A DNA stretch of 64,000 bases from Buttiauxella noackiae ATCC 51607 (GTDB taxonomy: Bacteria > Pseudomonadota > Gammaproteobacteria > Enterobacterales > Enterobacteriaceae), in contig NZ_LXEO01000017.1 in the NCBI RefSeq assembly GCF_001654865.1, forward strand, positions 124,001 through 188,000, read 5' to 3'. How positions within the stretch are numbered: position 1 is the first letter of the stretch; each line of letters begins with the position of its first letter. Made by a program: the position numbers and the translations under genes. This document shows, piece by piece, positions 10,066-18,996 of the stretch. Below the pieces are notes generated by a model, which searched no databases, had not been told where the DNA came from, and saw nothing but the letters and a program-made list of their open reading frames with translations.

Positions 10066-10086
10066 AAATGAAAATCGTTATCATTT
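10066..10086 (+). promoter_or_regulatory. Possible Fur box upstream of mntP
   Basis: AAATGAAAATCGTTATCATTT matches the Fur consensus (alternating GATAAT-like half sites) at most positions. It lies between the MntR-like site and the riboswitch. Control of mntP by iron is therefore possible but not established by the sequence. Confidence 0.4.
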
Positions 10087-10140
10087 AAACATTAAGAATA
10101 ACAACTTCAATTATTGTTTTATCTTTAAAGAATATGTTAA

Positions 10141-10284
10141 GGTTGCGCCCGTCGTTGGGGAGTAGCCGATTTTCGCGATTGCGAAAATGTACATGTCAAC
10201 ATACTCGTTACTTGTTTAAGCAAGAATTATAACGTGGCATGTACGACTCAAATACTGAGTAGGCGAGACCATAGGCACGTAACC
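10141..10284 (+). ncRNA. yybP-ykoY manganese riboswitch
   Basis: The leader carries the yybP-ykoY core GGGGAGTAGCC near 10158-10168 and the second conserved internal loop ACTGAGTAGGCGAGACC near 10254-10270. The closing P1 stem pairs GGTTGCG (10141-10147) with CGTAACC (10278-10284). The class binds Mn2+ directly and raises mntP expression. A second stem, AGTTGGG at 10293-10299 with CCCAACT at 10325-10331, ends right at the GAGG ribosome site and is the likely expression platform. Confidence 0.95.
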
Positions 10285-10342
10285 ATCATTTAAGTTGGGG
10301 ATGGTTGACGTGTATATGGATATTCCCAACTGAGGCGTTTGC

Positions 10343-10915
10343 ATGAATCTCTCCGCTACTATTATTCTCGCTTTTGGCATGTCGATGGATGCTTTTGCTG
10401 CGTCAATCGGGAAAGGTGCCTCTCTCCATAAACCTAAGTTTTCCGAAGCCTTACGAACCGGGCTTATCTTTGGTGTAATCGAAACTATCACCCCGCTTAT
10501 CGGCTGGTGCCTCGGTCTTCTGGCAAGCCAGGTTGTACTGGAATGGAATCATTGGGTTGCATTCATCCTGCTCGTATTTCTCGGCATTCGTATGATTTAT
10601 GAAGGTGTGCGCGGCAATGATGATGAAGAAGCGCCAAAGCTACAACGTCATGGATTTTGGCTATTAGTCACCACGGCTATCGCCACGAGTCTTGATGCTA
10701 TGGCAGTTGGTGTCGGCCTCGCATTCCTGCAAGTCAATATCATTGAAACCGCTTTGGCCATTGGTTGCGCGACCATGATTATGTCCACGCTGGGTATGAT
10801 GCTGGGCCGCTTTATCGGCCCGCTGCTCGGTAAGCGCGCCGAGATCCTCGGCGGAGTGGTATTAATTGGGATTGGTTGTCAGATTCTTTATAGCCACTTC
10901 AGCGCACTAAACTGA
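10343..10915 (+). CDS. mntP: Manganese exporter MntP
   Basis: Inner-membrane Mn2+ efflux pump (formerly YebN), 190 residues, two more than E. coli. About six membrane segments are present, with the duplicated acidic motifs [14 protein letters not shown] and [12 protein letters not shown] that carry the metal-coordinating aspartates. ATG at 10343 follows GAGG at about 10333-10336. Expression is expected to be induced by Mn through MntR and the upstream riboswitch. Its 3' end overlaps the rlmA 3' end by nine bases on opposite strands. Confidence 0.97.
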   Translation: MNLSATIILAFGMSMDAFAASIGKGASLHKPKFSEALRTGLIFGVIETITPLIGWCLGLLASQVVLEWNHWVAFILLVFLGIRMIYEGVRGNDDEEAPKLQRHGFWLLVTTAIATSLDAMAVGVGLAFLQVNIIETALAIGCATMIMSTLGMMLGRFIGPLLGKRAEILGGVVLIGIGCQILYSHFSALN

Positions 10916-11719
10916 TGCTTCGCGTCGCCAGACGCGGATCACAAAATCTGTCTCACAAACAAATGCCGTTTCAGCCGTCAAAGCCTGCCACACTTCCGGG
11001 CGGGCACGCCAGGCGAACGGCGTCATTTGCAATAGCGCAGCCGCTTCATTTCCCTGTAACGTCATTGGCCAGCCAATGCTCTGCGTCTGTTCTGCAATAA
11101 AACCGGGTAAGGATTCAGACTCCGTGCTATGCAGTACCACATTGTCATAAATTAAACCTTTCAGCTGCATTAAATGGCGTGGGCCCGGCGTGGCAGTGAT
11201 GACGATGCCGCCAGGTTTAACCACCCGCGCAAGCTCTTCCGCTTTGCATGGAGCAAAAATACGCACTACGGCATCCAGACTATTATCATCAAATGGCAAA
11301 CGGTGGCTTGATGCCACACAGAACTGCACCTGCGGATAGCGCTTTGCCCCATAGCGAATCGCTACTTTTGCAACATCTAATCCCCAGGTCATTCCTTCAT
11401 GTTTTGCAACAATCTGTGCAAAACCAGCCGTGTAATACCCTTCCCCACAGCCTATATCCAGCAACGTAACCGGCGCGGTTTGTTCTAAGATCAGGCAGAT
11501 AGCATCACGCAGCGGCTGATAGTGCCCGGCATCAAGGAATGTTCTGCGGGCCTGCATCATTTCGCTGCTATCACCGGGGTCTTTTGAACGCTTATGCTGA
11601 ACCGGCAGCAAATTCACATATCCCTCTTTTGCCTTATCAAATTGGTGGCCTTGCGGGCAAACAAAGCTCTTCCCTTTGGGATCAAGCGGTGCATGACAAA
11701 GCGGGCAAAGATAAGACAT
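10907..11719 (-). CDS. rlmA: 23S rRNA (guanine-745-N1)-methyltransferase RlmA
   Basis: SAM-dependent methyltransferase that modifies G745 of 23S rRNA. The N-terminal zinc ribbon is seen as CPLCH and CPQGHQFD (residues about 5-25). The Rossmann fold has the SAM motif [13 protein letters not shown] start at 11719 (MSYLCPLC), with GGAG five bases upstream, giving 270 residues; a longer frame to 11749 adds ten unrelated residues. The gene runs toward mntP and their ends overlap. Confidence 0.95.
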   Translation of the reverse strand: MSYLCPLCHAPLDPKGKSFVCPQGHQFDKAKEGYVNLLPVQHKRSKDPGDSSEMMQARRTFLDAGHYQPLRDAICLILEQTAPVTLLDIGCGEGYYTAGFAQIVAKHEGMTWGLDVAKVAIRYGAKRYPQVQFCVASSHRLPFDDNSLDAVVRIFAPCKAEELARVVKPGGIVITATPGPRHLMQLKGLIYDNVVLHSTESESLPGFIAEQTQSIGWPMTLQGNEAAALLQMTPFAWRARPEVWQALTAETAFVCETDFVIRVWRREASV

Positions 11720-11781
11720 AAGAACTCCAGGCAATCGTAAAGGGCGCAAGTGTACCGCTTACTCCCCGCTTCGAAAAGCCA

Positions 11782-13533
11782 CTAACCTGCAGGACCCTCT
11801 ACAACAGCTTTATTTAACACCGTTAAATTGGTATCCCCCTGTGGCAAACCATCAGGTTCAATATTCTCCAGGCGCAACACATCGCTCATTATCTGGCTGA
11901 AGACCGGCGCCGAAACTGCACCACCGTAATAAGCGCCATTTTCCGGATCGTTAATTACCACCACCAGCGCAAAGCGTGGATTACTTGCCGGAGCGACACC
12001 TGCGGTGTAGGCAATATATTTATCGATGTATTTGCCATCATCACCAATTTTCTTGGCCGTTCCGGTTTTAATGGCAACTCGATAGCCACGGACCGCGGCT
12101 TTAATCCCGCCGCCGCCCGGCAGTGCCACACTTTCCATCATATGTTCAACCTGATGGGCAATGGTTTCAGACATCACCCTTTGCCCGACGACTGGTGGAT
12201 CAACACGGGTTATCGAAAGTGGGCGGGTAATACCGTAGCTGCCGATGGTGGCATAAACATGTGCCAGTTGCAGAGGTGTAACCATCAAACCATAACCAAA
12301 GGAAAACGTGGCGCGATCCAACTCTCCCCAGAACTTACGGTGTGGTAACAGCCCGCTGCTCTCCCCTGTCAGCCCCAATCCTGTTGGCATGCCAAAACCG
12401 AAGTTCTTATAGGTATCCAACAATTTTTGGATGGGCATCGCCAGTGAAAGGCGTGAAACCCCTGTATCACTCGATTTTTGCAGGATTCCGGTCAACGTAA
12501 GTTGCGGGTAGTAACCCACGTCGCGTATACGGTGACCATCAATGGTGTAAGGACGGGTATCCACCACGCTATCAGGTTGAACAATTCCCTGTTGCAGAGC
12601 GGTCATGACGACCATCGGTTTAACAGTTGAACCTGGCTCAAAAGTGTCACTGATTGCCCGATTGCGGAAATCGTTCAGCGTAGCACCATCACGATTATTT
12701 GGGTTAAATGTCGGGCAACTCGCCATTGCTAACACTTCGCCAGTATTCACATCAAGGATAACTGCGGCGGCAGATTCAGCTTTGTTCCAGGAGACAGCAT
12801 TACTCAGTGCATCTTCCGTCACCGTTTGCAGCCGTTCATCAATACTTAGCATGAGATTATGAGCAGGGTTTGCAGCCGTTTCCGTGATATTTTCTATGAC
12901 ATGCCCGTGTCTGTCTTTACGGACCAGTCTCTCACCCGCCTTACCCGTCAACTGGCGATTGAAGCTCTTCTCAATACCTTCAATTCCCTGATCATCAATG
13001 TTGGTAAAACCGAGCAAGTTCGCAGCAACATGGCCGGCGGGATAAAACCGACGTGATTCATCACGCAATGAAATTCCTGGCAGTTTCAGGCTCTCGATGT
13101 ACTGCGCTTGTTGTGGATCAAGTTGACGGGCGAGGTAAATGAAGCGATCGGTTGGATTACGGCGAATACGGGCGGCAATTTCATTCAGTGGCATGTGTAA
13201 GGTTGTTGCCAGAGCCTGCCAGCGGCTACTGATTTGCACGCCACCTTTTTCCATTACTGTTTTCGGGTCAGCCCAGATTGCTTTTACCGGGACGCTAACC
13301 GCCAAAGGTCTGCCATTGCGATCTTCTATCATTCCGCGGGGTACGACGATGGGTTCTTCACGTAAAGAACGCATGTCTTCCTGCTTAACCAGATTTTCGG
13401 GCGAGATGATTTGCAACCAGGCAACACGGCCCAGCAAAAACACCAGACACATGAAGATAGCGATGCAAAGAAGAGCAAAACGCCACTGAATAAAGTTACC
13501 CACGATTCCAGGGGCAATTTTTCTCACATTCAA
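11782..13533 (-). CDS. FtsI-like class B penicillin-binding protein (PBP3SAL-type paralogue)
   Basis: Second PBP3-like D,D-transpeptidase, anchored by one N-terminal helix (about residues 19-40) with a periplasmic pedestal and a C-terminal transpeptidase domain. Active-site motifs are STVK (Ser302), SSD at 354-356 and KTGT at 489-492. The position matches the PBP3SAL gene of Salmonella, which supports septation at acidic pH inside host cells; E. coli K-12 lacks it. The canonical ftsI lies in the dcw cluster elsewhere, so this is a paralogue, 583 residues long. The middle motif carries Asp where FtsI has Asn. It is transcribed alone, 62 bases from rlmA, both on minus. Confidence 0.9.
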   Translation of the reverse strand: MNVRKIAPGIVGNFIQWRFALLCIAIFMCLVFLLGRVAWLQIISPENLVKQEDMRSLREEPIVVPRGMIEDRNGRPLAVSVPVKAIWADPKTVMEKGGVQISSRWQALATTLHMPLNEIAARIRRNPTDRFIYLARQLDPQQAQYIESLKLPGISLRDESRRFYPAGHVAANLLGFTNIDDQGIEGIEKSFNRQLTGKAGERLVRKDRHGHVIENITETAANPAHNLMLSIDERLQTVTEDALSNAVSWNKAESAAAVILDVNTGEVLAMASCPTFNPNNRDGATLNDFRNRAISDTFEPGSTVKPMVVMTALQQGIVQPDSVVDTRPYTIDGHRIRDVGYYPQLTLTGILQKSSDTGVSRLSLAMPIQKLLDTYKNFGFGMPTGLGLTGESSGLLPHRKFWGELDRATFSFGYGLMVTPLQLAHVYATIGSYGITRPLSITRVDPPVVGQRVMSETIAHQVEHMMESVALPGGGGIKAAVRGYRVAIKTGTAKKIGDDGKYIDKYIAYTAGVAPASNPRFALVVVINDPENGAYYGGAVSAPVFSQIMSDVLRLENIEPDGLPQGDTNLTVLNKAVVEGPAG

Positions 13534-13687
13534 TCCTTAACCACAACTAAGCGATTGAAAATTTAAACATAATGAGGAAGTTAACCGGACAGGAACAGTG
13601 CTACAAGATGCGCTGCTTTGCTACAAGACATAACTGGGAGGGCTTTTCAGAAACACATAGAAAAATCATGGTCAAAATTCAGACATG

Positions 13688-13715
13688 AAAAAGCCCCGCT
13701 ACAAGAGCGAGGCTT
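13688..13715 (-). terminator. Rho-independent terminator of yobF-cspC
   Basis: On the minus strand AAAGCCTCGCT pairs with AGCGGGGCTTT (one G-T pair) around a CTTGT loop and is followed by a T run, 45 bases after the cspC stop. Confidence 0.88.
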
Positions 13716-13760
13716 TCATCAAAATTTGGCGTTATTCGCGCCAGGTCTAATTCAGACGAA

Positions 13761-13970
13761 TTAGATAGCAGTTACGTTAACTGCTGCAGGGCCTTTCTGG
13801 CCGTCCTGGATTTCGAACTCAACGTTCTGGCCTTCAGCCAGAGTTTTGAAGCCGTTACCCTGGATTGCAGAGAAGTGAACGAACACGTCTTTGCTGCCGT
13901 CAGCAGGAGTAATGAAGCCAAAACCTTTAGACTCGTTGAACCACTTAACTTGACCTTTAATCTTTGCCAT
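13761..13970 (-). CDS. cspC: Cold-shock-family RNA chaperone CspC
   Basis: Constitutive member of the CspA family, 69 residues, single cold-shock domain that binds single-stranded RNA and DNA. The RNP1 motif KGFGFI and RNP2 motif VFVHF are intact. To my reading the protein is identical to E. coli CspC. It is the second gene of the yobF-cspC operon, 13 bases after yobF. In E. coli CspC acts as an antiterminator and stabilises rpoS mRNA. Confidence 0.98.
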
Positions 13971-13983
13971 TTTGCAAAATTCC

Positions 13984-14127
13984 TTAGATTGTTTTCTTTG
14001 CCCGAAGGCATAACTTAGCTAAAACAGAGACATTACTGCATGAGGCACTAATATAAGGCTCGGCAGAGAAGCGGTATTCAACGACAACGTGTTTACTCAG
14101 AACTTCTTTACTGAAAATGCCACACAT
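13984..14127 (-). CDS. yobF: Small stress protein YobF (DUF2527)
   Basis: A 47-residue protein beginning [13 protein letters not shown] and ending LCLRAKKTI, matching E. coli YobF apart from a few residues. The start at 14127 is set by that match and by GAGGT about 12 bases upstream; the frame is open further upstream but unrelated there. It is known to accumulate under heat and other stress in E. coli and its function is unknown. It is co-transcribed with cspC. Confidence 0.93.
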
Positions 14128-14658
14128 AAACAGAACTGTACCTCGTTTAACCCAACGTGTTATCACATACAACGCAATCAATGGCAAGCCATTTTTCGGC
14201 ATGTATCGATCTGCCGCACAAATTCCGAAACTCATATTGTCACGAAAATGAAATGCACAATTTGTGCATAGATTAACAGTGAACAAAGATGATTCCGTAC
14301 ATTTACATGACGACCACGGACAACGTTTTTACCATAGCCCAAAGATATCTATTCGTCCAGGTTAAGTGCAAAAAAGTCGATATCATCCGCATTATGCTTA
14401 TGATTTTTTTAGCATAGCTATGCAAAAAATGAACAATCTCACATTGCTATGAAAACAATGTAATTGGTATAAGAAATAACGAGAATAGTAAAATGAATAA
14501 AGCTTGAGCAATTGTTTGTTTATATTGCACCAAAAAAATGAAAGTTTAATCAACCCATGCTTCATGATGAGGCAATAAAAACGTTTCGCTATATTTTCGA
14601 TGTAATAAAGTAACCAAAAGATAGCGCATAATACTGTCTTAAAATTTTTCAATAATGT
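14128..14658. other. AT-rich intergenic region upstream of yobF-cspC
   Basis: 531 bases without a convincing gene. It carries the leader and promoter of yobF-cspC on the minus strand and spacer before the MBL gene end. An 84-residue minus-strand frame at 14398-14652 is rich in Phe, Leu, Tyr and Ile in a way that merely reflects base composition, and I do not call it a gene. Confidence 0.6.
14253..14269. repeat. Perfect 17-base palindrome upstream of yobF-cspC
   Basis: ATGCACAATTTGTGCAT is a perfect inverted repeat with a single central base, about 125 bases before the yobF start, in the likely promoter region. It looks like an operator for a dimeric regulator, or it may form a small RNA hairpin in the leader. 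I cannot assign a regulator. Confidence 0.6.
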
Positions 14659-15660
14659 TTAGGTCTTAATTTTAATTAAGTGTGAACTTTGACCAATACA
14701 CAACGGCGAAAAGAGCCGACTTTCCTCACCTTCATCAGCAAGTGCGGTTTGTAGCTCTTGCGGTGGCATATCCAGAGATTCATCAGCCAGTTCAAAGACC
14801 CCCCAATGGATAGGAACCGTAAAAGGCCTGCCCAACTGCTGCCAAAGCTTAACGGCCTGCTGCGGATCCATATGGTGGCTACTCATGAACCAGCGTGGAG
14901 AATAAGCACCTATTGGTATCAATGCAGCATCCAGGGGGCCTCTGAACAAAGCAATATCAGCAAGGCCTGCTGTATAACCCGTATCACCGCTAAACCATAT
15001 CCGTAAATGGCTACTTTCGATAATCCATCCGCACCACAAACTCCGGTTACGATCCCAGAATGAGCGCATGCTCCAGTGCTGCGCCGGTACCGAAGTAAAA
15101 ATCATTTCCTGCCAGCTAAAGCTCTGCCACCAATCAAGCTCTGTGACATGGTGAATGCCCCGACGGGTAAACCATGGTTTTAAGCCCAATGGGACAAAGA
15201 AATGAGTGTCGGGGAAATGACGGGAAATCTGTCGAATCGTGGAGTGATCCAGATGATCGTAATGATTATGTGAAATCAAAACCGCATCAAGCTGATGCAA
15301 CTCATTGATATGAATTGGGGTCGGAGTCTTACGTATGGGGCCAGCAAATGATAAAGGTGAAGCCCGTCGGGACAATACAGGGTCTGTCAGTAAATATTTG
15401 CCATTAATACGCAATAATACTGTTGCATGTCCTAGCCACCATAACCGGTCATCCTGTCCTTTAAGCTCAACCTTCTGACACCACCGCTCCGTAAAAGCGG
15501 CATAACCATCGCTCGGAGGATGAGGTAACCCCTGTGCTTTTCGCTCTTTTCGCCAGCGTTCAACATCACCCGGTTTTCGTAGGCTTGACTCCAGATTACG
15601 AAAACCGTCGATTTGGTGATGAGATTTTAGAGGATCAAACCAGGGATTTTTCCACCGCAT
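14659..15660 (-). CDS. MBL-fold metallo-hydrolase, NAPE-PLD/RomA-like (COG2220 type)
   Basis: A 333-residue metallo-beta-lactamase-fold enzyme. The zinc motif appears as ISHNHYDHLDH, with GHATVLL before it, a later FSGDTGY aspartate and a PIHWG histidine near the C-terminus, so the dinuclear metal site looks complete. This arrangement is that of the UlaG/NAPE-phospholipase D-like group, which includes RomA of Enterobacter; the real substrate is unknown. The start at 15660 has GGAG five bases upstream. A frame reaching 15681 would begin MCCCGV. It lies 36 bases after yebO on the same strand and could share its transcript. E. coli K-12 has no gene here. Confidence 0.8.
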   Translation of the reverse strand: MRWKNPWFDPLKSHHQIDGFRNLESSLRKPGDVERWRKERKAQGLPHPPSDGYAAFTERWCQKVELKGQDDRLWWLGHATVLLRINGKYLLTDPVLSRRASPLSFAGPIRKTPTPIHINELHQLDAVLISHNHYDHLDHSTIRQISRHFPDTHFFVPLGLKPWFTRRGIHHVTELDWWQSFSWQEMIFTSVPAQHWSMRSFWDRNRSLWCGWIIESSHLRIWFSGDTGYTAGLADIALFRGPLDAALIPIGAYSPRWFMSSHHMDPQQAVKLWQQLGRPFTVPIHWGVFELADESLDMPPQELQTALADEGEESRLFSPLCIGQSSHLIKIKT

Positions 15661-15696
15661 GGTTACTCCACAGCAACACAAACAGGTTAATCAGGA

Positions 15697-15984
15697 TTAG
15701 CGCTCAGCGACCAGACGAATAAAATCGTCTTCCACTTCTTCATCTTCCTTTGCTACGTCTGGTTCTTCCTTAACGACTTCAGGCTCGTTCGCTTCACACA
15801 AACGTCGTAACAGAGCAGTCTGGCGCTTTTGCTGATCCAGCAACTCTTCAAGAAGCTCGATCTGTTCATTGGTGCGGCTACTCGCACGGTTAACAAAGAA
15901 CCACATTACGAGGCCAATAACCAGTACCACCAGGGAAACTGTCAGGGACACGATATTCAACGCGCCAACACTTAATTCGTTCAT
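15697..15984 (-). CDS. yebO: Membrane protein YebO
   Basis: Small inner-membrane protein, 95 residues as in E. coli, with one N-terminal hydrophobic segment (about residues 11-31). The cytoplasmic part holds a likely coiled coil (EQIELLEELLDQQKRQ) and an acidic stretch near the end, closing IRLVAER. It neighbours mgrB as in E. coli. Function unknown. Confidence 0.93.
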   Translation of the reverse strand: MNELSVGALNIVSLTVSLVVLVIGLVMWFFVNRASSRTNEQIELLEELLDQQKRQTALLRRLCEANEPEVVKEEPDVAKEDEEVEDDFIRLVAER

Positions 15985-16058
15985 ATTACCACCTCAGCAA
16001 AACGCGCTATTCTACACCTGCCGGGCCTTAAGGTAAGCACTATGTGGATAAAAACACA

Positions 16059-16202
16059 CTACCAGGGAATAAATTTATTAATGGTACAAATGCCGCTGAA
16101 AAATTGTACATCCTGATCGCACATTACATTGACCATTTGGGTCCACAGCAGCAAACAGACGAAAAAAACCGCAATCAGTATAAGCCATCTGTACTTTCTC
16201 AC
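16059..16202 (-). CDS. mgrB: PhoQ inhibitor MgrB
   Basis: A 47-residue inner-membrane peptide that binds PhoQ and damps the PhoP/PhoQ system; loss of MgrB gives polymyxin/colistin resistance in enterobacteria. Translation from GTG at 16202 gives [14 protein letters not shown] at the start and INKFIPW at the end. One membrane segment (about 6-24) precedes a periplasmic tail with the two functional cysteines, Cys28 and Cys39, in MCDQD and SGICT. GGAG lies seven bases upstream of the GTG. The GTG start and small size make it easy to miss. The gene appears intact. Confidence 0.93.
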   Translation of the reverse strand: MRKYRWLILIAVFFVCLLLWTQMVNVMCDQDVQFFSGICTINKFIPW

Positions 16203-16241
16203 TACACTCTCCACCTCTTTCCTATTTATTGTAAAGTCTTA

Positions 16242-16258
16242 CATATACAGCCTAAACC
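16242..16258 (-). promoter_or_regulatory. Possible PhoP box for mgrB
   Basis: On the minus strand GGTTTA, five bases and TATATG resemble a PhoP direct repeat with the second half degenerate, and TACAAT downstream could be the -10. PhoP activates mgrB in E. coli, giving feedback. Only the first half site is convincing. Confidence 0.4.
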
Positions 16259-16359
16259 ACACATAACTCTCACTCATATTATTTAAGAATCATCATATTG
16301 CTACTACAGTGCAATCCGCTACGCTTAGAAGTCTAATTACTTAATAATAAGAGGTATCT

Positions 16360-16602
16360 ATGCGTATTGTGATCCGCACTATTATTGTAATAGCGCTTTT
16401 GTGGATCGGTTTGCTCCTCTCGGGATATGGAGTTTTGATTGGAAGTCATGAAAATGCTGCTGGTATGGGGCTTCAATGCAAATACCTGACCGCTCGAAAT
16501 GTCACCACAGCACAATTTGTTCATACCAGTAGTGGAATTATCGGACTTAGCGATTGCCCAGTATTGCGTAAAAGTGATGAAGTTATCGATACAGGTAACT
16601 AG
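16360..16602 (+). CDS. yobH: YobH family protein
   Basis: Uncharacterised 80-residue protein matching E. coli YobH, with an N-terminal hydrophobic segment that could be a signal peptide or anchor (about residues 5-27). The following part contains LQCKYLTARN and SDCPVLRK, giving two conserved cysteines that may form a disulfide in the periplasm. It diverges from mgrB and converges on kdgR. Confidence 0.9.
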   Translation: MRIVIRTIIVIALLWIGLLLSGYGVLIGSHENAAGMGLQCKYLTARNVTTAQFVHTSSGIIGLSDCPVLRKSDEVIDTGN

Positions 16603-16613
16603 GAATGTATAAA

Positions 16614-16641
16614 GAAAACGCCGCTAAATAGCGGCGTTTTC
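16614..16641. terminator. Bidirectional terminator between yobH and kdgR
   Basis: GAAAACGCCGCT and AGCGGCGTTTTC form a perfect twelve-pair stem around AAAT, with T-rich flank on the plus strand and A-rich flank giving Ts on the minus strand. It serves both converging genes. Confidence 0.9.
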
Positions 16642-16648
16642 TATTTCA

Positions 16649-17440
16649 TCAAAATGGGTACTCGTGATAACCCATTTGTTCAGAAATAGTTCGGGCTGCG
16701 TCATGAAGCATCGCTACATATTCATGGAGCCTGTCTTCAGAAAAACGAAGTGTCGGGAATGAAATACTCAAACCAGCAATAACGACACCAAATCGGTCAA
16801 AAACAGGGACGCCGATGCAGCGTAAACCTTCTTCCTGTTCTTGGTTATCTTCACCGTAGCCCTGCTCACGCACGGTATCCAGAACGTCCAACAATTCGTC
16901 AGTGCTCATGATAGTGCGCTCAGTGCTGCGGTTATATTCCACATCAGCAAGGATTTCACGCACTTCATTGCGATCGCGCCACGCCAGAAGCACCTTACCA
17001 ATCGCGGTGCTGTACAACGGGTTACGACGACCGATGCGCGAGTACATGCGCAGGTTGTACATAGAGTCAATCTTATGGATATAGACAATACTGTCTTCAT
17101 CCAACGCACCCAAGTGGATGGTTTCTTTCGTCAGACGCGATAACTCTCGCATTTGAATGTCTGCGCTACGAATTAAATCAACGTTCTGCAATGCACGCGC
17201 ACCAAGCTCAAACAGCTTTAGGGTAAGCGAGTATTTTTCAGATTCGCCTTCCTGAGCGACATAACCCAGGGATTTCATAGTCTGCAAAAAGCGATAGACG
17301 GTGCTTTTTGACATCATTACGCGTTGCGATAATTCAGTAATACCAATTTCGCGTTCTTCGCCAAGCGCCTGTAAAATGCCAAAAACTTTCAGGACAGAAG
17401 AGACAGAATCAGGTTGTTTATCCAGATCTGCGATAGCCAT
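16649..17440 (-). CDS. kdgR: IclR-family repressor KdgR
   Basis: Transcriptional repressor of pectin and hexuronate catabolism; its ligand is 2-keto-3-deoxygluconate. The N-terminal winged helix-turn-helix spans about residues 15-75 (SVLKVFGILQAL, then MSKSTVYRFLQTM). The C-terminal IclR effector domain includes ETIHLGALDEDSIVYIHK and ends GYHEYPF. At 263 residues the length equals that of E. coli. It diverges from yebQ. Confidence 0.96.
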   Translation of the reverse strand: MAIADLDKQPDSVSSVLKVFGILQALGEEREIGITELSQRVMMSKSTVYRFLQTMKSLGYVAQEGESEKYSLTLKLFELGARALQNVDLIRSADIQMRELSRLTKETIHLGALDEDSIVYIHKIDSMYNLRMYSRIGRRNPLYSTAIGKVLLAWRDRNEVREILADVEYNRSTERTIMSTDELLDVLDTVREQGYGEDNQEQEEGLRCIGVPVFDRFGVVIAGLSISFPTLRFSEDRLHEYVAMLHDAARTISEQMGYHEYPF

Positions 17441-17619
17441 TAAATCACCTCGATCGCATTTGTTTTATAAAAATCAGAACTGGTTTTTAGTATAAGTTGA
17501 CTACCATGTCATCGCAATGAATCTATTCTATTTCGTTACAAATCTGCGACATATCCCTTAAATTTAGTGCTATTATTATTGCTCTTCGAATAAATCACCC
17601 ATGAATTTAAATTTCCCTT

Positions 17620-18996
17620 ATGGATAAAACCCTTGCTGATGGGCTTCCAATACCACAGCGCTATGGTGCTATTTTGGCCATTGCGTTGGGTATCACAATG
17701 GCAGTTCTGGATGGCGTGATCGCAAACGTAGCACTTCCAACTATTGCCCGAGAACTAAACGCCAGCCCGGCAGAATCAATCTGGATAGTGAATAGCTATC
17801 AAATCGCAATAATTGTTTCGTTACTGTCGATGTCTTTCTTAGGTGACATTTTTGGCTATCGCCGGATATATCAATGCGGGCTAGTTTTGTTCTGCATGAC
17901 TTCACTATTTTGTGCGCTGTCGAATTCATTGCCCATGTTAACATTCGCTCGTGTGCTTCAGGGCTTTGGCGGTGCCGCATTAATGAGCGTCAATACTGCT
18001 CTGATTAGGCTTATCTATCCGCAAAAATATCTCGGTCGTGGAATGGGGATAAACTCGTTTATTGTCGCCGTATCCTCAGCTGCCGGGCCAACTATTGCCG
18101 CAGCTATTCTTTCTGTTGCGTCTTGGAAATGGCTGTTTTTGATTAATGTGCCAATTGGCATTCTCGCGCTATTGTTAGCAATTCGTTTTCTGCCTCCCAA
18201 TCAACAAAAATCACAGGGCCAACGCTTCGATATTCCCAGCGCGATTATGAATGCCTTGACGTTCGGCCTGTTGATCTCGGCAATTAGTGGTTTTGCCCAA
18301 GGGCAGTCAGGCTGGCTGATCATTTCAGAACTCGTTGCATTAAGTGTGATTGGCTTCTTCTTTATTCGCCGCCAATTGAAACTCCCCTTCCCTCTGTTAC
18401 CCGTAGATTTATTGCGTATTCCAGTATTTTCATTATCTATAGGAACGTCCGTATGTTCCTTCGCCGCTCAAATGTTAGCGATGGTTTCGCTTCCCTTTTT
18501 CTTGCAATCAACGTTAGGACGCAGCGAAGTAGAAACGGGTCTGCTTCTCACACCATGGCCAATTGCAACAATGATAATGGCACCTGTTGCTGGTCATTTG
18601 ATTGGACGAGTACATGCAGGGCTGCTGGGTGGACTCGGGCTTGTTGTTATGGCATTCGGTTTATTTGCTTTGGCGTTGTTACCGCACAACCCTACCGATA
18701 TCGATATCATCTGGCGCATGCTTTTGTGTGGCGCTGGTTTCGGTTTGTTCCAGTCACCGAATAACCACACCATTATTTCTTCAGCACCGCGTAACCGCAG
18801 CGGCGGTGCCAGTGGCATGTTAGGCACGGCTCGATTGTTAGGCCAGAGTTGCGGTGCAGCTCTGGTGGCTCTGATGTTCAACCTTTTCGCGACTCACGGA
18901 ACGCATGCCTCGCTGTTACTGGCAGGGAGCTTTGCAACCATCGCGGCTATTGTCAGCAGTTTACGCATGTCCCAACCTACGCCATCACAGGCATAA
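17620..18996 (+). CDS. yebQ: MFS drug-efflux-like transporter YebQ (DHA2 family)
   Basis: Inner-membrane proton-coupled exporter of the 14-helix DHA2 family, 458 residues. The motif-C-like GGAALMSVN segment and LGRGMGINSFIVAVSSAAGPT are clear. Its substrate is unknown. The ATG at 17620 has no good ribosome site, which suggests a leaderless or weakly translated message or a different start; the match to the family from GLPIPQRYGAIL onward is firm. It may be co-regulated with the divergent kdgR. Confidence 0.92.
   Translation: MDKTLADGLPIPQRYGAILAIALGITMAVLDGVIANVALPTIARELNASPAESIWIVNSYQIAIIVSLLSMSFLGDIFGYRRIYQCGLVLFCMTSLFCALSNSLPMLTFARVLQGFGGAALMSVNTALIRLIYPQKYLGRGMGINSFIVAVSSAAGPTIAAAILSVASWKWLFLINVPIGILALLLAIRFLPPNQQKSQGQRFDIPSAIMNALTFGLLISAISGFAQGQSGWLIISELVALSVIGFFFIRRQLKLPFPLLPVDLLRIPVFSLSIGTSVCSFAAQMLAMVSLPFFLQSTLGRSEVETGLLLTPWPIATMIMAPVAGHLIGRVHAGLLGGLGLVVMAFGLFALALLPHNPTDIDIIWRMLLCGAGFGLFQSPNNHTIISSAPRNRSGGASGMLGTARLLGQSCGAALVALMFNLFATHGTHASLLLAGSFATIAAIVSSLRMSQPTPSQA

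Noticed and set aside
13984-14286. 100-residue version of yobF
   Set aside because: The first 53 residues are unrelated to YobF and lie in its leader; the 47-residue form is supported by homology.
14398-14652. 84-residue minus-strand frame upstream of yobF
   Set aside because: Residue content (Phe, Leu, Tyr, Ile, Lys) only mirrors AT-richness, no ribosome site, no domain.
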